Source: Saprospirales bacterium
Lineage (GTDB): Bacteria; Bacteroidota; Bacteroidia; Chitinophagales; UBA8649
DNA length: 44,991 bases
Reading direction: 5' to 3'
Assembly (NCBI GenBank): GCA_002708985.1
Contig: PAPS01000036.1
Span: forward strand, 1-44,991
The notes beneath the pieces are model-generated. The model made no database searches, was not told the origin of the DNA, and was given only the letters and a program-made list of their open reading frames with translations. Position 1 is the first letter of the stretch. Each line of letters begins with the position of its first letter. A program made the translations under genes and the position numbers. This document shows, one piece after another, positions 15,001-24,624 of this stretch.

Positions 15001-15486
15001 GTGTTGGAAATTGAGCAAAAAATAAAGACTTGGTTGGGAGAAATCCTCCCTTCTATGGATGCATTCTTTGTGGAACTAATTGCTAAGGGAAAGCGTCTTG
15101 AGCTTTACATTGACAAGGTGCCTAGTATAACTATAGATGAGTTGGTGCGGGTCAGTCGTCATTTGGAAGCCCAGCTTGATGAAGAAGGATCAGTGCCAGA
15201 GGACTATACGCTTAATGTTTCTTCTCCTGGAATGGGTAACCCCCTTCGCGTTCGAGAACAATATATCAAAAGAATTGGGCGACAGCTCAAAATCACGACA
15301 TTCAGCGAGGAGCGTCTCGAGGGACGATTGATAAAGGTTCTTGATAATGGAATCGAGTTTCTGTTAGAGCCTTTAGAGGGAAAATCCAAACCAGGCAAAA
15401 AGAAAAAAAATGCTACGGATCAATCCTCCAGCATAGAAATACATTTTGAGGAAATCAAAAAAGCCATATTACATTTTAACTTTTAA
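15001..15486 (+). CDS. rimP: Ribosome maturation factor RimP
   Basis: A 161-residue factor needed for maturation of the 30S head. The N-terminal domain includes LELYIDKVPSITIDELVRVS and YTLNVSSPGMGNPL (the conserved V-S-S-P-G). The C-terminal SH3-like barrel covers about residues 88-160, with a lysine-rich linker (KSKPGKKKKN) inside it. The start is GTG at 15001. It is 9 bases upstream of nusA, the conserved rimP-nusA-infB arrangement. Confidence 0.95.
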   Translation: MLEIEQKIKTWLGEILPSMDAFFVELIAKGKRLELYIDKVPSITIDELVRVSRHLEAQLDEEGSVPEDYTLNVSSPGMGNPLRVREQYIKRIGRQLKITTFSEERLEGRLIKVLDNGIEFLLEPLEGKSKPGKKKKNATDQSSSIEIHFEEIKKAILHFNF

Positions 15487-15495
15487 ATCATAACC

Positions 15496-16737
15496 ATGAA
15501 TAGTGCAGAGCTTATTGATTCGTTTTCCGAATTCAAAGAGTTTAAAAATATCGATCGACCTACCATGATGAAGGTCTTGGAGGATGTCTTTCGTACCATC
15601 CTTAAGAAAAAGTTTGGGGATGATGAGAACTTCGACATCATTGTCAATACCGATAAAGGAGACCTTGAAATTTGGCGGACACGAGCAATTGTGGCAGATG
15701 GAGAGGTGGAAGATGATAATCTTCAAATTTCAATCAGCAATGCTATTAAAATTGAGGAGGATTATGAAGTAGGCGAGGATTGCTATGAGCAAGTTACTAT
15801 GGAATCCTTTGGACGCCGTGCGGTGCTAAGTGCTCGCCAGACTTTGGTAACACGTGTTCTTGAGATTGAGAAAAATGAGATTTTCCAGAAGTATAAAGAT
15901 CGTGTTGGTGATATAATGTCCGCAGAAGTTTATCAGATTTGGAAGCGTGAGATTCTTTTGCTTGACGATGAGGGAAATGAAATTGTTCTTCCCAAAAGCG
16001 AGCAAATTCGCGGAGACTTTTTCAAAAAGGGAGAGAGTGTACGAGGAGTGATAAAGGAGGTGCGCCTTCGCAATGCGCAACCAATCATTGTCTTATCACG
16101 AACGGATAATGCATTTCTAGCCAAGTTGCTGGAACTTGAAGTGCCTGAGATTTTTGATGGGCTCATTGTCATTAAAAATATTGTGCGTGAGCCCGGTGAA
16201 AAGGCAAAAGTTGCGGTCGAAAGTTATGATGACCGAATTGACCCTGTTGGGGCTTGTGTCGGTATGAAGGGAAGCAGAATCCACGGTATTGTTCGAGAGC
16301 TAAAGAATGAAAACATCGATATCATTAATTACACAGATAATCTAAATCTATTGGTGCAACGTGCTCTTGCCCCAGCCAAAATTGTAAGTATGGACATCAA
16401 TACGGACAATCGCTCAATTGCGGTATATCTTAAACCAGATCAGGTATCGCTTGCCATTGGCCGTCGCGGACAAAATATTAAACTTGCAAGCCGGCTTGTA
16501 GATTATGAGATTGATGTTTATCGAGATGTCGAGGGCGAAGAATATGATATTGATCTCGATGAATTTGCAGATGAAATCGATTCTTGGATGCTTGATGAGC
16601 TCAAGGCCATTGGGTGTGATACGGCGAAAAGTGTATTGGATCTCAGCGAGGAAGAGTTGGTACGACGAACCGATTTAGAAGAGGAAACGATTAAGGAAAT
16701 TTATAAGATTCTTAAGTCAGAATTCGAGGAAGAATAA
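15496..16737 (+). CDS. nusA: Transcription termination/antitermination factor NusA
   Basis: A 413-residue RNA polymerase-binding protein that acts in pausing, termination and antitermination. It has an N-terminal polymerase-binding domain (residues 1-125), an S1 domain (about 130-200) and two KH domains. VGACVGMKGSRIHGIVREL is KH1, and LAIGRRGQNIKLASRL is KH2. A short acidic C-terminal helix-hairpin segment ends in EFEEE. Length and order are those of Bacteroidota NusA, without the long acidic repeats seen in some proteobacteria. ATG at 15496; only 6 bases to infB. Confidence 0.97.
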   Translation: MNSAELIDSFSEFKEFKNIDRPTMMKVLEDVFRTILKKKFGDDENFDIIVNTDKGDLEIWRTRAIVADGEVEDDNLQISISNAIKIEEDYEVGEDCYEQVTMESFGRRAVLSARQTLVTRVLEIEKNEIFQKYKDRVGDIMSAEVYQIWKREILLLDDEGNEIVLPKSEQIRGDFFKKGESVRGVIKEVRLRNAQPIIVLSRTDNAFLAKLLELEVPEIFDGLIVIKNIVREPGEKAKVAVESYDDRIDPVGACVGMKGSRIHGIVRELKNENIDIINYTDNLNLLVQRALAPAKIVSMDINTDNRSIAVYLKPDQVSLAIGRRGQNIKLASRLVDYEIDVYRDVEGEEYDIDLDEFADEIDSWMLDELKAIGCDTAKSVLDLSEEELVRRTDLEEETIKEIYKILKSEFEEE

Positions 16738-16743
16738 AAGTAC

Positions 16744-19275
16744 ATGTCAGATTATAAACCGATGCGGCTGATTGCCGCGGCCAAAAAGTTTAATGTAGGG
16801 GCCTCTACTATTACTGAATTCCTTCAAGGAAAGGGATTTGATATTGATAATCGACCTACTACCAAGTTGAGTGAAGAAATGTATCAGGCACTACGCGCCG
16901 AGTATTCTTCAGATGTCGATATGAAAAAGGAGGCTGAACAGGTTCAGCTTGGCTCAGAGAACAAGGGCGTGAGCCTTAACAAAGAAGAAGAAACAGAAAC
17001 GTTCATCGAACGAAAAAAAGTTGAGCTGTCTGGTCCTAAGATTGTTGGAAAAATAGATGTCGCTTCAAAGCAGGATGCTGAAGCGCAGTCTGCTGATAGC
17101 GATTCTTCTACCAAAGACGATGAAGGTTTGACAGATAAGAATCGAGCCAAGGAAGAAATTGAAACCATCGAACGTAAAAAGGTTGAGCTAACAGGCCCCA
17201 AGGTCTTAGGTAAGATTGAAATTCAACCTGAACCCCAGCGAGCTAAGAAAACAGAGGAAAAAAGTCCGGAAAAGCGTCAACGAAAGCGCTTTAAAAAGGC
17301 ATCAAAAGTTGGGCCTGTAAAGGGAACCAATGCGGGGCGTGGCAAGGCCAAGGATGAGCCAGCTGTAGTCAGTGAAAAGGAAATCGAAGAAAAGATTAAA
17401 AATACAATGGCGAAGCTACAGGCTGCATCTTCTGGCAAGAGTCAGCGTTCCAAGCTTCGTCGCCAAAAACGCCAAGAAATTCAACAAAATGCTGAGCTCG
17501 AAGCTCAGCGTATAGAGGAGGAAAACTCCACAGTACTCAAGGTGACTGAATTTGTTACGGTAAGTGAGTTGGCTAGTATGCTCAATACGTCTCCAACTGA
17601 CATTATAACCAAGTGTTTTGGCCTGGGGGTTATGGTGTCTATAAATCAGCGTCTGGATGCTGAAATCATTGAGCTCGTGGCGAGCGAATACGAACGTACC
17701 ATTGAGTTTATATCTGCCTCGGATCAGGACGTATTCGAGGACACTGAAGACGCAGAAGATGATCTCCACGAACGGGCTCCCATTGTAACAATTATGGGAC
17801 ATGTAGATCACGGTAAGACGTCCTTACTCGATTATATTCGAGAGGCGAACGTAGTAAGTGGCGAGGCTGGGGGAATTACCCAGCATATTGGAGCCTATGA
17901 GGTAAACTTAGAGCAAGGAAACATCACCTTCTTAGATACTCCAGGTCACGAAGCCTTCACGGCTATGCGTGCTCGTGGAGCAAAGCTTACCGATATTGCT
18001 GTCATAGTTATCGCTGCGGATGATGACATTATGCCACAAACCAAGGAGGCTATTTCGCATGCCCAGTCGGCAGGGGTTCCTATGATTTTTGCGATTAATA
18101 AAATCGATAAGGAAAATGCGGATGCCAATAAGATTAAGGAGAAGTTGTCCGGAATGAATGTTCTCGTCGAAGAGTGGGGTGGAAAGCATCAATCACAAGA
18201 CTTGTCTGCTAAGACGGGATTAAACGTTGATCAGTTATTAGAGAAAATTCTCTTGGAGTCAGAATTACTTGAACTGAAAGCAAATGCCAAGAAGCCAGCT
18301 ATAGGAACTGTAATCGAGGCTTCCCTTGATAGAGGAAGAGGTTATGTAGCAACTGTACTTGTGCAAAATGGTAGCTTAAACATTGGAGACTTTATTGTTG
18401 CTGGAGGCTTTTCTGGAAAGGTGAAGGCTATGTTTGATCACATAAGTCAGGCTAAAAAGAGTGCAGGACCAGCTGTTCCCGTTCAAATTCTTGGTTTAGA
18501 CGGTGCCCCTGCGGCAGGTGAACGATTCAAGGTATTTGCCACTGAGCAAGAAGGTAAGCAAGTTGCTACCAGGCGGGCACAACTCGACCGAGAACAGGGT
18601 ATGCGAACTCAAAAACATATTACACTTGATGAAATTGGTCGTCGCTTGGCACTAGGAACCTTCAAAGAGCTTAACGTTATCGTAAAAGGTGATGTTGATG
18701 GATCAACCGAGGCCTTGTCCGATTCCTTGCTCAAGCTTTCTACCGAAGAGATTCAGGTAAATATCTTACATAAAGCCGTAGGGGGTATAAGTGAATCTGA
18801 TGTTATGTTAGCCTCTGCATCAGATGCCATTATCGTCGGTTTCCAGGTACGCCCATCTGCTAGTGCTCGTCGCTTAGCTGAAGCTGAAGGAGTGGAACTT
18901 CGCATGTACTCGATTATCTACAACGCGATTGAAGAGATTAAGGCAGCCATGGAAGGACTTCTTGAACCTACCGTAGAAGAGAAGGTATTGGGTAATTTGG
19001 AAATCAAAGAGGTATTCAAAATTTCGAGGGTGGGTACTGTTGCTGGATGTATGGTAACCGATGGCAAAATCTACCGAAATGCTAAAGTTCGTATAGTTCG
19101 AGAGGGTATTGTAGTGTATACCGGAGAACTTGAGTCATTAAAACGTTTCAAAGATGATGTTAAAGAAGTCGTCAATGGTCAGGATTGCGGATTAAACATC
19201 AAAGACTACAATGATATTAAAGTGGGGGATGTTATCGAAGCTTATGAAGAAGTTTCCATCCAACGAACACTTTAG
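16744..19275 (+). CDS. infB: Translation initiation factor IF-2
   Basis: An 843-residue GTPase that places initiator tRNA in the ribosomal P site. The N-terminal IF2-associated region (residues 1-55) is followed by a charged linker with a duplicated segment, [18 protein letters not shown] and [18 protein letters not shown] (about residues 88-105 and 142-159), a form common in Bacteroidota IF-2. The IF2_N domain is near 265-315, the G domain starts at [14 protein letters not shown] (about residue 352) with DTPGHEAF and NKID, and domains II-IV run to the end. ATG at 16744. It converges on tsaC with a 10-base gap and no evident terminator. Confidence 0.98.
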   Translation: MSDYKPMRLIAAAKKFNVGASTITEFLQGKGFDIDNRPTTKLSEEMYQALRAEYSSDVDMKKEAEQVQLGSENKGVSLNKEEETETFIERKKVELSGPKIVGKIDVASKQDAEAQSADSDSSTKDDEGLTDKNRAKEEIETIERKKVELTGPKVLGKIEIQPEPQRAKKTEEKSPEKRQRKRFKKASKVGPVKGTNAGRGKAKDEPAVVSEKEIEEKIKNTMAKLQAASSGKSQRSKLRRQKRQEIQQNAELEAQRIEEENSTVLKVTEFVTVSELASMLNTSPTDIITKCFGLGVMVSINQRLDAEIIELVASEYERTIEFISASDQDVFEDTEDAEDDLHERAPIVTIMGHVDHGKTSLLDYIREANVVSGEAGGITQHIGAYEVNLEQGNITFLDTPGHEAFTAMRARGAKLTDIAVIVIAADDDIMPQTKEAISHAQSAGVPMIFAINKIDKENADANKIKEKLSGMNVLVEEWGGKHQSQDLSAKTGLNVDQLLEKILLESELLELKANAKKPAIGTVIEASLDRGRGYVATVLVQNGSLNIGDFIVAGGFSGKVKAMFDHISQAKKSAGPAVPVQILGLDGAPAAGERFKVFATEQEGKQVATRRAQLDREQGMRTQKHITLDEIGRRLALGTFKELNVIVKGDVDGSTEALSDSLLKLSTEEIQVNILHKAVGGISESDVMLASASDAIIVGFQVRPSASARRLAEAEGVELRMYSIIYNAIEEIKAAMEGLLEPTVEEKVLGNLEIKEVFKISRVGTVAGCMVTDGKIYRNAKVRIVREGIVVYTGELESLKRFKDDVKEVVNGQDCGLNIKDYNDIKVGDVIEAYEEVSIQRTL

Positions 19276-19285
19276 AAAACATTTT

Positions 19286-19855
19286 TTAGTCTCTTAGTAT
19301 AGACCATGATGCCTTACTCGCATCGTATCGCATGATGCGAGATGGCTTAGTCTGTCTTTTTGTGTCGGTAAATTCAACAATCCCATCAACTTGTTTTATT
19401 AGATTCAGGTCAAGTTCGTTTCGTCTTTGGGCAGGTTGCTTCCCTTTTAAATTCGCAGAGGTAGAAAGAAGAGGCGTTCCTAGCTTGTCAAGGATTGATA
19501 CTAGATAGGAGCTATCCTCCACGATTCTAAAGGCAATGGTTCCGTCCTGTGCTTCAGTGGGCCTTAGCACGGGATTAGTATTCGCCATTACAAAAGTTGT
19601 TGGCTTTTCGATACGAAAAATTTCTATGGCTTGTTGTGTGGTTTCACCAAGCTCAATACAAAGCTGCTCATATCGAGAACACAACAAAATGATTCCTTTG
19701 TCACGCGCTCTTTCTTTAATTGCATACACCTTGGAGACTTGTTCTTTATTGCTAACCAAGCACCCCAGGCCCCAAACGGTATCGGTGGGATAGAGTACAA
19801 TATCCCCCTGATTGAGACATTTCTCTAAATCTTGGCTTGAAAGAATAGGCTTCAT
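19286..19855 (-). CDS. tsaC: Threonylcarbamoyl-AMP synthase (Sua5/YciO/YrdC family)
   Basis: A 189-residue enzyme that forms threonylcarbamoyl-AMP from threonine, bicarbonate and ATP, the first step of t6A37 tRNA modification. The YrdC motifs are present: VLYPTDTVWGLG (residues 20-31), AIKERARDKGIILL (the K-R-x-x-x-x-P-like block, here with I-I-L) and TPLLSTSANLKGKQP. It has the short TsaC form, without the C-terminal Sua5 domain. Its ATG overlaps the stop of the upstream glycosyltransferase (TGATG arrangement), so it sits at the end of the polysaccharide operon and is probably translated by coupling. Confidence 0.93.
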   Translation of the reverse strand: MKPILSSQDLEKCLNQGDIVLYPTDTVWGLGCLVSNKEQVSKVYAIKERARDKGIILLCSRYEQLCIELGETTQQAIEIFRIEKPTTFVMANTNPVLRPTEAQDGTIAFRIVEDSSYLVSILDKLGTPLLSTSANLKGKQPAQRRNELDLNLIKQVDGIVEFTDTKRQTKPSRIMRYDASKASWSILRD

Positions 19856-21015
19856 CAGATAAGTCGTGTATATAAACTATTGAGTTCTTTCGCTTGCCGT
19901 TCAGCAGAAAAATGCCAATGCTCTTCCTTGGTTAAACTGTAGGCAAATGAAGATGGTGCATCAACAACACTTTGTATAAAGTCAGCAATTCCCTGCACGT
20001 CGTTGGCTTTTACATAGCTTATTTTATTTCCACCGATTTCTTCCATGGATGAATCTTGAGTTGTCAAGACGGGAAGCTTACAAAGCATAGCTTCTGCAAT
20101 TGGCAGGCCATACCCTTCAATTTCGGAAGGATAAACCAGGGCCTGAGCTCCATAAAAAAGTAAGGGTAGATCATGAGTTGAGACCGAGTTAAGCCAGACA
20201 ATTTTTTCTTCGAGATTCTCTTGTTGAATGAAGGATTTAATTGCATGGATATAATTTCCTGAAGGCCTTCCAACAAGGACTAGTTGAATGTCAAGTGATT
20301 TGAGCAGACTCATTGCTTCCACCACCTTTTGTTGGTTTTTTCTGGGCCGAATATCTCCCAAGCAAATAATATAGTTTTTTTTGATACCCCACTGATTTGT
20401 AAAACGTTGAATGGATTGCTGGTCAGGAGCGTCTTTATAAAATGCTGATTGAATACTGGGGTGTATTATCTCGATTTTGTTTGGACTCACGGCATAATGC
20501 ATATTCAGGGAGTTAGCCGAAAACGCACTCGGGCAAACAATGGCATCGGCCATTCGCACCGCATTTAGGGTGCGTTTATTATACATGTAGCGGTCAAACC
20601 TAGGATAGTCCTCGGGGCATACCTTAAAAATCACATCATGAATGGTTACGACTTTTGCCCCCCTAAAATGGCCAATTTGCTTTGGCATCTCATTAGACAA
20701 ACCATGATAAACGTCCATTTTGCCATAAATTATTGATTTTACAATTTCAATATTTCTCCATTGATAGGCGCGTAGGGGATTTAATGGTTTTACAGTACTT
20801 TCAAAACGTTGCTTACGATTACGCTTTGGGCGCTTTAATCGAACGTTTGGTTCTTTAAATACATCACGAAACAGTTTCGAGGTATCTGGAGTATACAGGA
20901 AGACTTTGTATTCGGGATGAAAGGCCAAAATACCCCGAATGACTTCTCGACTATAATTGCCAAGTCCTGATTGGTTGAGAAAGGCTCGTCTTGCATCAAA
21001 TCCAATTTTTGGCAT
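19855..21015 (-). CDS. Glycosyltransferase family 4 (GT-B) protein
   Basis: A 386-residue GT-B enzyme. The N-terminal domain opens with KIGFDARRAFLNQSGLGNYSRE, typical of GT4 enzymes. The middle contains VVTIHDVIFKVCPEDY and IVCPSAFSANSL. The C-terminal nucleotide-sugar domain shows YIICLGDIRPRKNQ and ALVYPSEIEGYGLPIAEAM, the E-x7-E motif that holds the donor. It should add a sugar to a lipid-linked polysaccharide, but donor and acceptor are unknown. It is 9 bases downstream of the family 2 enzyme and overlaps tsaC. Confidence 0.9.
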   Translation of the reverse strand: MPKIGFDARRAFLNQSGLGNYSREVIRGILAFHPEYKVFLYTPDTSKLFRDVFKEPNVRLKRPKRNRKQRFESTVKPLNPLRAYQWRNIEIVKSIIYGKMDVYHGLSNEMPKQIGHFRGAKVVTIHDVIFKVCPEDYPRFDRYMYNKRTLNAVRMADAIVCPSAFSANSLNMHYAVSPNKIEIIHPSIQSAFYKDAPDQQSIQRFTNQWGIKKNYIICLGDIRPRKNQQKVVEAMSLLKSLDIQLVLVGRPSGNYIHAIKSFIQQENLEEKIVWLNSVSTHDLPLLFYGAQALVYPSEIEGYGLPIAEAMLCKLPVLTTQDSSMEEIGGNKISYVKANDVQGIADFIQSVVDAPSSFAYSLTKEEHWHFSAERQAKELNSLYTRLI

Positions 21016-21024
21016 AGTTCGGTG

Positions 21025-21723
21025 TTAGTTGCGTTCTAAATATTTTGTTAGCGTTAAATATAGGCCGTTAAATCCTTCTAGCCATTCAATATGGATAAAG
21101 GCAGAGAACAGGATGGACAGGGTAGACCATCCAACATTTTTTTTACCAACCAGACTTGAGGCTCTCTTATCCCTGTAGTCTTTGGTTTTCTTTAGATAAT
21201 CACCAACTTGATTAGCCGTAAAATGATAAATGGGCCAATGAATCGTTTGTACGGCGCGCTTTGGTGCTGAAAGTGTCTCATGAACAATTTTTTCATCCCA
21301 CTTACAGGACACATGATATATCCTAACCGAATAATCCTCACCCCACTTCCCCCAAGATATGGCACTTTCGTTGCAAAAATTTATTCGACGTACCCGAAAC
21401 GCTTTTATATTATCACTTGGATTCTTCCATGCACGCAGGGAGTTGAGCAGTTCATTGCTTGGAAGCTCATCATCGTCAAGATTTATAATCCAGTCAAATT
21501 TGGCAAGGCTCGTTCCAAAATTTTTTTGATTTCCGTATCCCTTAAAATCCCGAAAAATCCAACGTGTTGTACTTAATGAATCATTGGATTGCGCAGTGAT
21601 AAATGCTTGATTGTTAGATACAATAATTATATCCTTACTAAACATCTCACAGCACTTGACAATATCTTTTATCCAAGGGGAATTGCCTGCACTTATAATA
21701 ACCACTGAAAGCTCAGGTCGCAT
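21025..21723 (-). CDS. Glycosyltransferase family 2, WaaE/KdtX-like
   Basis: A 232-residue GT-A enzyme resembling lipopolysaccharide-core beta-glucosyltransferases of the WaaE/LgtF type. It opens with LSVVIISAGNSPWIKDIV. GYGNQKNFGTSLAKFDWIINLDDDE carries the diagnostic Q-K-N and the D-D-D metal site. WDEKIVHETL and HWPIYHFTANQVGDYLKK are in the acceptor half. The frame is open 50 codons further upstream, but ATG at 21723 is where the domain starts, and the upstream codons lie inside the ligase gene. It overlaps the ligase end by 11 bases. Probable role: adding a core or proximal sugar to LPS or O-polysaccharide. Confidence 0.85.
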   Translation of the reverse strand: MRPELSVVIISAGNSPWIKDIVKCCEMFSKDIIIVSNNQAFITAQSNDSLSTTRWIFRDFKGYGNQKNFGTSLAKFDWIINLDDDELPSNELLNSLRAWKNPSDNIKAFRVRRINFCNESAISWGKWGEDYSVRIYHVSCKWDEKIVHETLSAPKRAVQTIHWPIYHFTANQVGDYLKKTKDYRDKRASSLVGKKNVGWSTLSILFSAFIHIEWLEGFNGLYLTLTKYLERN

Positions 21724-22954
21724 CGGAATCTTTTGAAAAAACCATACTGAAGCCCAAACCGTACCAAAATGCCGCATCGATAATTTGGCGATTAAAGGGA
21801 CTGTCAATGAAGCAATATAAAAAGAATAATATCCATAGAATAACTCCGTTGGAACGCCAAAAAAACCAAACAAGACAACCTAAGGCGATTAAAGAAAGAA
21901 ATGCGCCAAGCAACCCGTACTCCAAGGCAAAGAAGAGAAACTGATTATGCGGCCTAAGCATATTTTCTCTTGATATTTGAGGGTAATTTGCGGTATACTG
22001 TTCGTTAAGGGCTTTATCCATTGACTCACTACCGTATCCTAGTATCGGCCTTTTTATAAAGGTTTTCCATCCCACATCCCACGAAACAACTCTTAGTGCA
22101 TCCGAAGTGTTTATTTCGCCTGACTTGTTTAGCGTGCTCCAGTCATACAGCGTGTAATTAATTCTTTTTTGAACGGAGGGTATGGAGTGGTAGATTGCAA
22201 AAGGCGTGGCCAGAAGGATAAGTATGCCGACTAGTAAATATTTGTATTGTCGTCGCGTTATAAAGTGTCTAAATAACGTAAAGGCAACTCCTAAGTACAG
22301 CATGCCCCAAGCGATTCGAACCGTCATGGCATGTACACAACACAGTAGAAACACAATGGCCGCGATTTGGTAATACGATCTTTCTTGTCTACTTAAGGAA
22401 TAATGAATGCCCAAGATTCCTGCGATAACAAAGAGAATAGCCGTTGCCTTCGGTTGGCCGTTGGGAACCCATATATGCTTTCCTTTCTCGATAGATTTGC
22501 CGACGTGAGACCATTCTTGTACAAGTTTTCCCAAAAGTATAGCGGCGCAGACACAAGAAATAAGTAGTGTGGAGACCAACAAAAATTCCTTAGCCTCCTT
22601 GGACAGGGTATGTAGACGAAGGCATAAAATGGGCAGTAAAATAAGGTGCATACGATGCATGGAAAAAACAGTGCCCATATCGGAGCTGACGATGCCTTGG
22701 ATGATAGGAATCACAAGAACAAAAAGCCAAGGACAAATCAACAAAACAATGGATTTTAATGGGAATTTGGGCCTACTGGGCTGCAACTGTTGGATAAAAA
22801 CCGATATACTGAGTCCATAGAGCGTTATGGTAAAGAGGGCTTGACTAAAGGCTAATCCTATAATACTCAACAAGAAACCTATTGACCACAACTGCTCATG
22901 AGGAGATAATTTAGAAAACAACAAGAAACCTCTAATAGGATATGCGCGTGTCAT
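21713..22954 (-). CDS. O-antigen ligase family membrane protein (Wzy_C/RfaL-like)
   Basis: A 413-residue multi-pass inner-membrane protein with about 10-12 hydrophobic segments. A periplasmic loop contains W-x-x-G-W-K-T-F-I-K-R-P-I-L-G-Y-G and, later, RPHNQFLFFALEYGLLG; these are the hallmark Arg, Gly and His positions of the Wzy_C/O-antigen ligase family. Members either ligate O-antigen to lipid A-core or polymerise repeat units, and sequence alone does not separate the two. The start is ATG at 22954, 21 bases downstream of the small unknown gene, and the gene overlaps the glycosyltransferase that follows. Confidence 0.87.
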   Translation of the reverse strand: MTRAYPIRGFLLFSKLSPHEQLWSIGFLLSIIGLAFSQALFTITLYGLSISVFIQQLQPSRPKFPLKSIVLLICPWLFVLVIPIIQGIVSSDMGTVFSMHRMHLILLPILCLRLHTLSKEAKEFLLVSTLLISCVCAAILLGKLVQEWSHVGKSIEKGKHIWVPNGQPKATAILFVIAGILGIHYSLSRQERSYYQIAAIVFLLCCVHAMTVRIAWGMLYLGVAFTLFRHFITRRQYKYLLVGILILLATPFAIYHSIPSVQKRINYTLYDWSTLNKSGEINTSDALRVVSWDVGWKTFIKRPILGYGSESMDKALNEQYTANYPQISRENMLRPHNQFLFFALEYGLLGAFLSLIALGCLVWFFWRSNGVILWILFFLYCFIDSPFNRQIIDAAFWYGLGFSMVFSKDSDAT

Positions 22955-22975
22955 GGACTAAATGTACATATAAAC

Positions 22976-23374
22976 CTATCCGTCGACATGAAGCATTTTG
23001 TTCTCGCATTTCCATGCCCTATCAAGCCGGTAGGTTTCGCGAAATAACCCACCCCAAAGATGATGGTAAATGAGATCGTTTTCTTCAAACACAGTGATCT
23101 TTATACCATCTAGACGCTCGCGAAAAATGGTTAGCATCCAAAAATTACCTGCTTCTAATTGTTGGAAATAAGGCAATTCAAATTCAATTTGATACAGACT
23201 TGGCGTGGTATGAATAAATGGAGCCCCACCTCCGAAGTGTTGTAGACCTCTTGGATCATAATAGCCCGAGCGATCCGTTGAGCCATCATATACATCAAAG
23301 GGCACTAGATGAAAAAATCGTTCGGGTCCTTCGTCAGGAGGTAAAATGCGTTCTGATGACCAATCCTTAATCAT
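22976..23374 (-). CDS. Small hypothetical protein in the polysaccharide cluster
   Basis: A 132-residue acidic, aromatic-rich protein that I do not recognise. From ATG at 23374 it has no signal peptide. An upstream ATG at 23422 in the same frame would add 16 mostly hydrophobic residues (YTQPLYFPCTFVLV), perhaps a weak anchor. The central part is rich in Gly, His and Tyr (YYDPRGLQHFGGGAPFIHT), followed by alternating beta-strand-like segments (FELPYFQQLEAGNFWMLTIF, IKITVFEEND). This suggests a small all-beta protein. It is the first gene of a minus-strand run that leads into the O-antigen ligase and two glycosyltransferases, which hints at an envelope role, but that is position only. Confidence 0.6.
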   Translation of the reverse strand: MIKDWSSERILPPDEGPERFFHLVPFDVYDGSTDRSGYYDPRGLQHFGGGAPFIHTTPSLYQIEFELPYFQQLEAGNFWMLTIFRERLDGIKITVFEENDLIYHHLWGGLFRETYRLDRAWKCENKMLHVDG

Positions 23375-23382
23375 AACTAGGA

Positions 23383-23390
23383 CAAAGGTA
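23383..23390 (-). promoter_or_regulatory. Possible TAnnTTTG box before the small hypothetical gene
   Basis: The minus strand reads TACCTTTG eight bases before the ATG at 23374. If used, it gives a leaderless transcript and supports the later of the two possible starts. The -33 TTG is absent. Confidence 0.3.
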
Positions 23391-23462
23391 CAAGGAAAGT
23401 AAAGAGGTTGGGTATAAAACACTAATCAAATCAATGCCTTCACTGTTAAATCCATTCTTTAG

Positions 23463-24197
23463 TCAACGAGGGGATAGGAATAGATTTCCAGCAGCAAGGT
23501 AATGTATTGTACCATCGCTCTTCCGAAGAATTATCCTCCCGTCATGGTGAAGACCCAGCACCTCTCCTTCTGTTTTATTTTCCCCTTGACGGATAGATGC
23601 TTGTTTGCCGCTGGCATAAAGATGGTGATTGATTTCTTCACAAATTGAAGCTAGAGATATGTCGCTTGCTTCTTCCACGGTTTTTTCGAAAGCTTGCCAC
23701 GCAATTTCAAGGGCTTGTTGCACTGTGAAGTTGTTAGGCAGGGCTTGTTGGATTGAAGCCGCCTTGTTATCTAATGCACCAAAGTCTTTTTGACCAACAT
23801 TGAGGCCTAGACCAATAATCAGTAAGGAATCACCCGACTTGTCATGTTGAACTTCAGAGAGGATTCCGGCAATCTTTTTGTCACCTAGCATAAGATCATT
23901 CGGCCATTTGATCGATAAGTTCAAGTCAAGGGTATTTAGCGCTCTAAATAGATTGAGGGTAAACAGAAAGTGTATGCGCAACGCGTTCATATCACGAAGC
24001 CTAAGTTTTGGATGAGTAAAACTTACAGTAAGATTTTTTCCGGCATCTGCCGTCCATAGATTACTACCCCGCCCTCTTCCATGCCTTTGATAATCGGCCA
24101 AAATGGCAGTAGAGTAAATTGGTGTACTTTTTGACGCCCAATGTTTTGTGTACGTATTCGTAGAATGGAGGCTTTTAAAATGAACTAGTCGTCTCAT
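23463..24197 (-). CDS. birA: Biotin--[acetyl-CoA-carboxylase] ligase
   Basis: A 244-residue monofunctional biotin protein ligase. It makes biotinyl-AMP and transfers biotin to a lysine of carboxylase carrier domains. The biotin/ATP loop QRHGRGRGSNLW (residues 37-48), KWPNDLMLGDKKIAGIL (about 100-116) and LNVGQ are present. There is no N-terminal helix-turn-helix, so unlike the E. coli protein it should not act as a repressor. A short C-terminal SH3-like domain ends with AAGNLFLSPR. It is divergent from rsfS with 49 bases between starts. Confidence 0.95.
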   Translation of the reverse strand: MRRLVHFKSLHSTNTYTKHWASKSTPIYSTAILADYQRHGRGRGSNLWTADAGKNLTVSFTHPKLRLRDMNALRIHFLFTLNLFRALNTLDLNLSIKWPNDLMLGDKKIAGILSEVQHDKSGDSLLIIGLGLNVGQKDFGALDNKAASIQQALPNNFTVQQALEIAWQAFEKTVEEASDISLASICEEINHHLYASGKQASIRQGENKTEGEVLGLHHDGRIILRKSDGTIHYLAAGNLFLSPR

Positions 24198-24227
24198 CGT
24201 TATGTTTCTGTACTAGATTATCGGAAT

Positions 24228-24235
24228 CAAATTTA
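24228..24235 (-). promoter_or_regulatory. Promoter of birA (TTG-N23-TAAATTTG)
   Basis: The minus strand carries TAAATTTG, an exact -7 match, about 30 bases before the birA ATG. A TTG (plus-strand 24259-24261) lies 23 bases upstream, near the upper end of the usual -33/-7 spacing. It overlaps the rsfS leader region on the opposite strand. Confidence 0.5.
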
Positions 24236-24246
24236 AGCCTAAGCCT

Positions 24247-24624
24247 TTGGATTTAATGCAAGCCATTCTTACTTCACTCGGTGACAACAAAGCTAATGAT
24301 ATCGTTTTGATGGATCTACGTGGGATTGACGAAGCAATTACTGATTTCTTTGTGGTTTGTCACGGTACCTCCACTACTCACGTAGGCTCTTTAAGTCAAA
24401 ATGTAAGAGCTGAAGTCAAAAAGGCCCATGGTGCAATTCCTATCGGAAACAGCGGGCATGATACGGGGCAATGGATTGTGTTGGATTACTTTGACATTGT
24501 AGTGCATATCTTTCTTGAAGAAACTCGATCACTATATCTGCTAGAAGAGTTGTGGAGTGATGCCACCTACATTCCGATTGACAAAGATTTTTCAGTGACC
24601 GCTATAGAAAATAATTATGAGTAA
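24247..24624 (+). CDS. rsfS: Ribosome silencing factor RsfS
   Basis: A 125-residue factor that binds protein uL14 on the 50S subunit and blocks joining with 30S when nutrients run low. The family signature is clear: DIVLMDLRGIDEAITDFFVVCHGTS (positions 18-42), HDTGQWIVLDYFDIVVHIF and YLLEELWSDA. The start is TTG at 24247 or ATG at 24256. It overlaps ftsH by 8 bases. The order birA / rsfS-ftsH-LUD is familiar from Flavobacteriia. Confidence 0.94.
   Translation: MDLMQAILTSLGDNKANDIVLMDLRGIDEAITDFFVVCHGTSTTHVGSLSQNVRAEVKKAHGAIPIGNSGHDTGQWIVLDYFDIVVHIFLEETRSLYLLEELWSDATYIPIDKDFSVTAIENNYE

Noticed and set aside
17416-17811. 131-codon minus-strand frame opposite infB
   Set aside because: No recognisable motif, and it covers the conserved IF2_N and G-domain start of infB.
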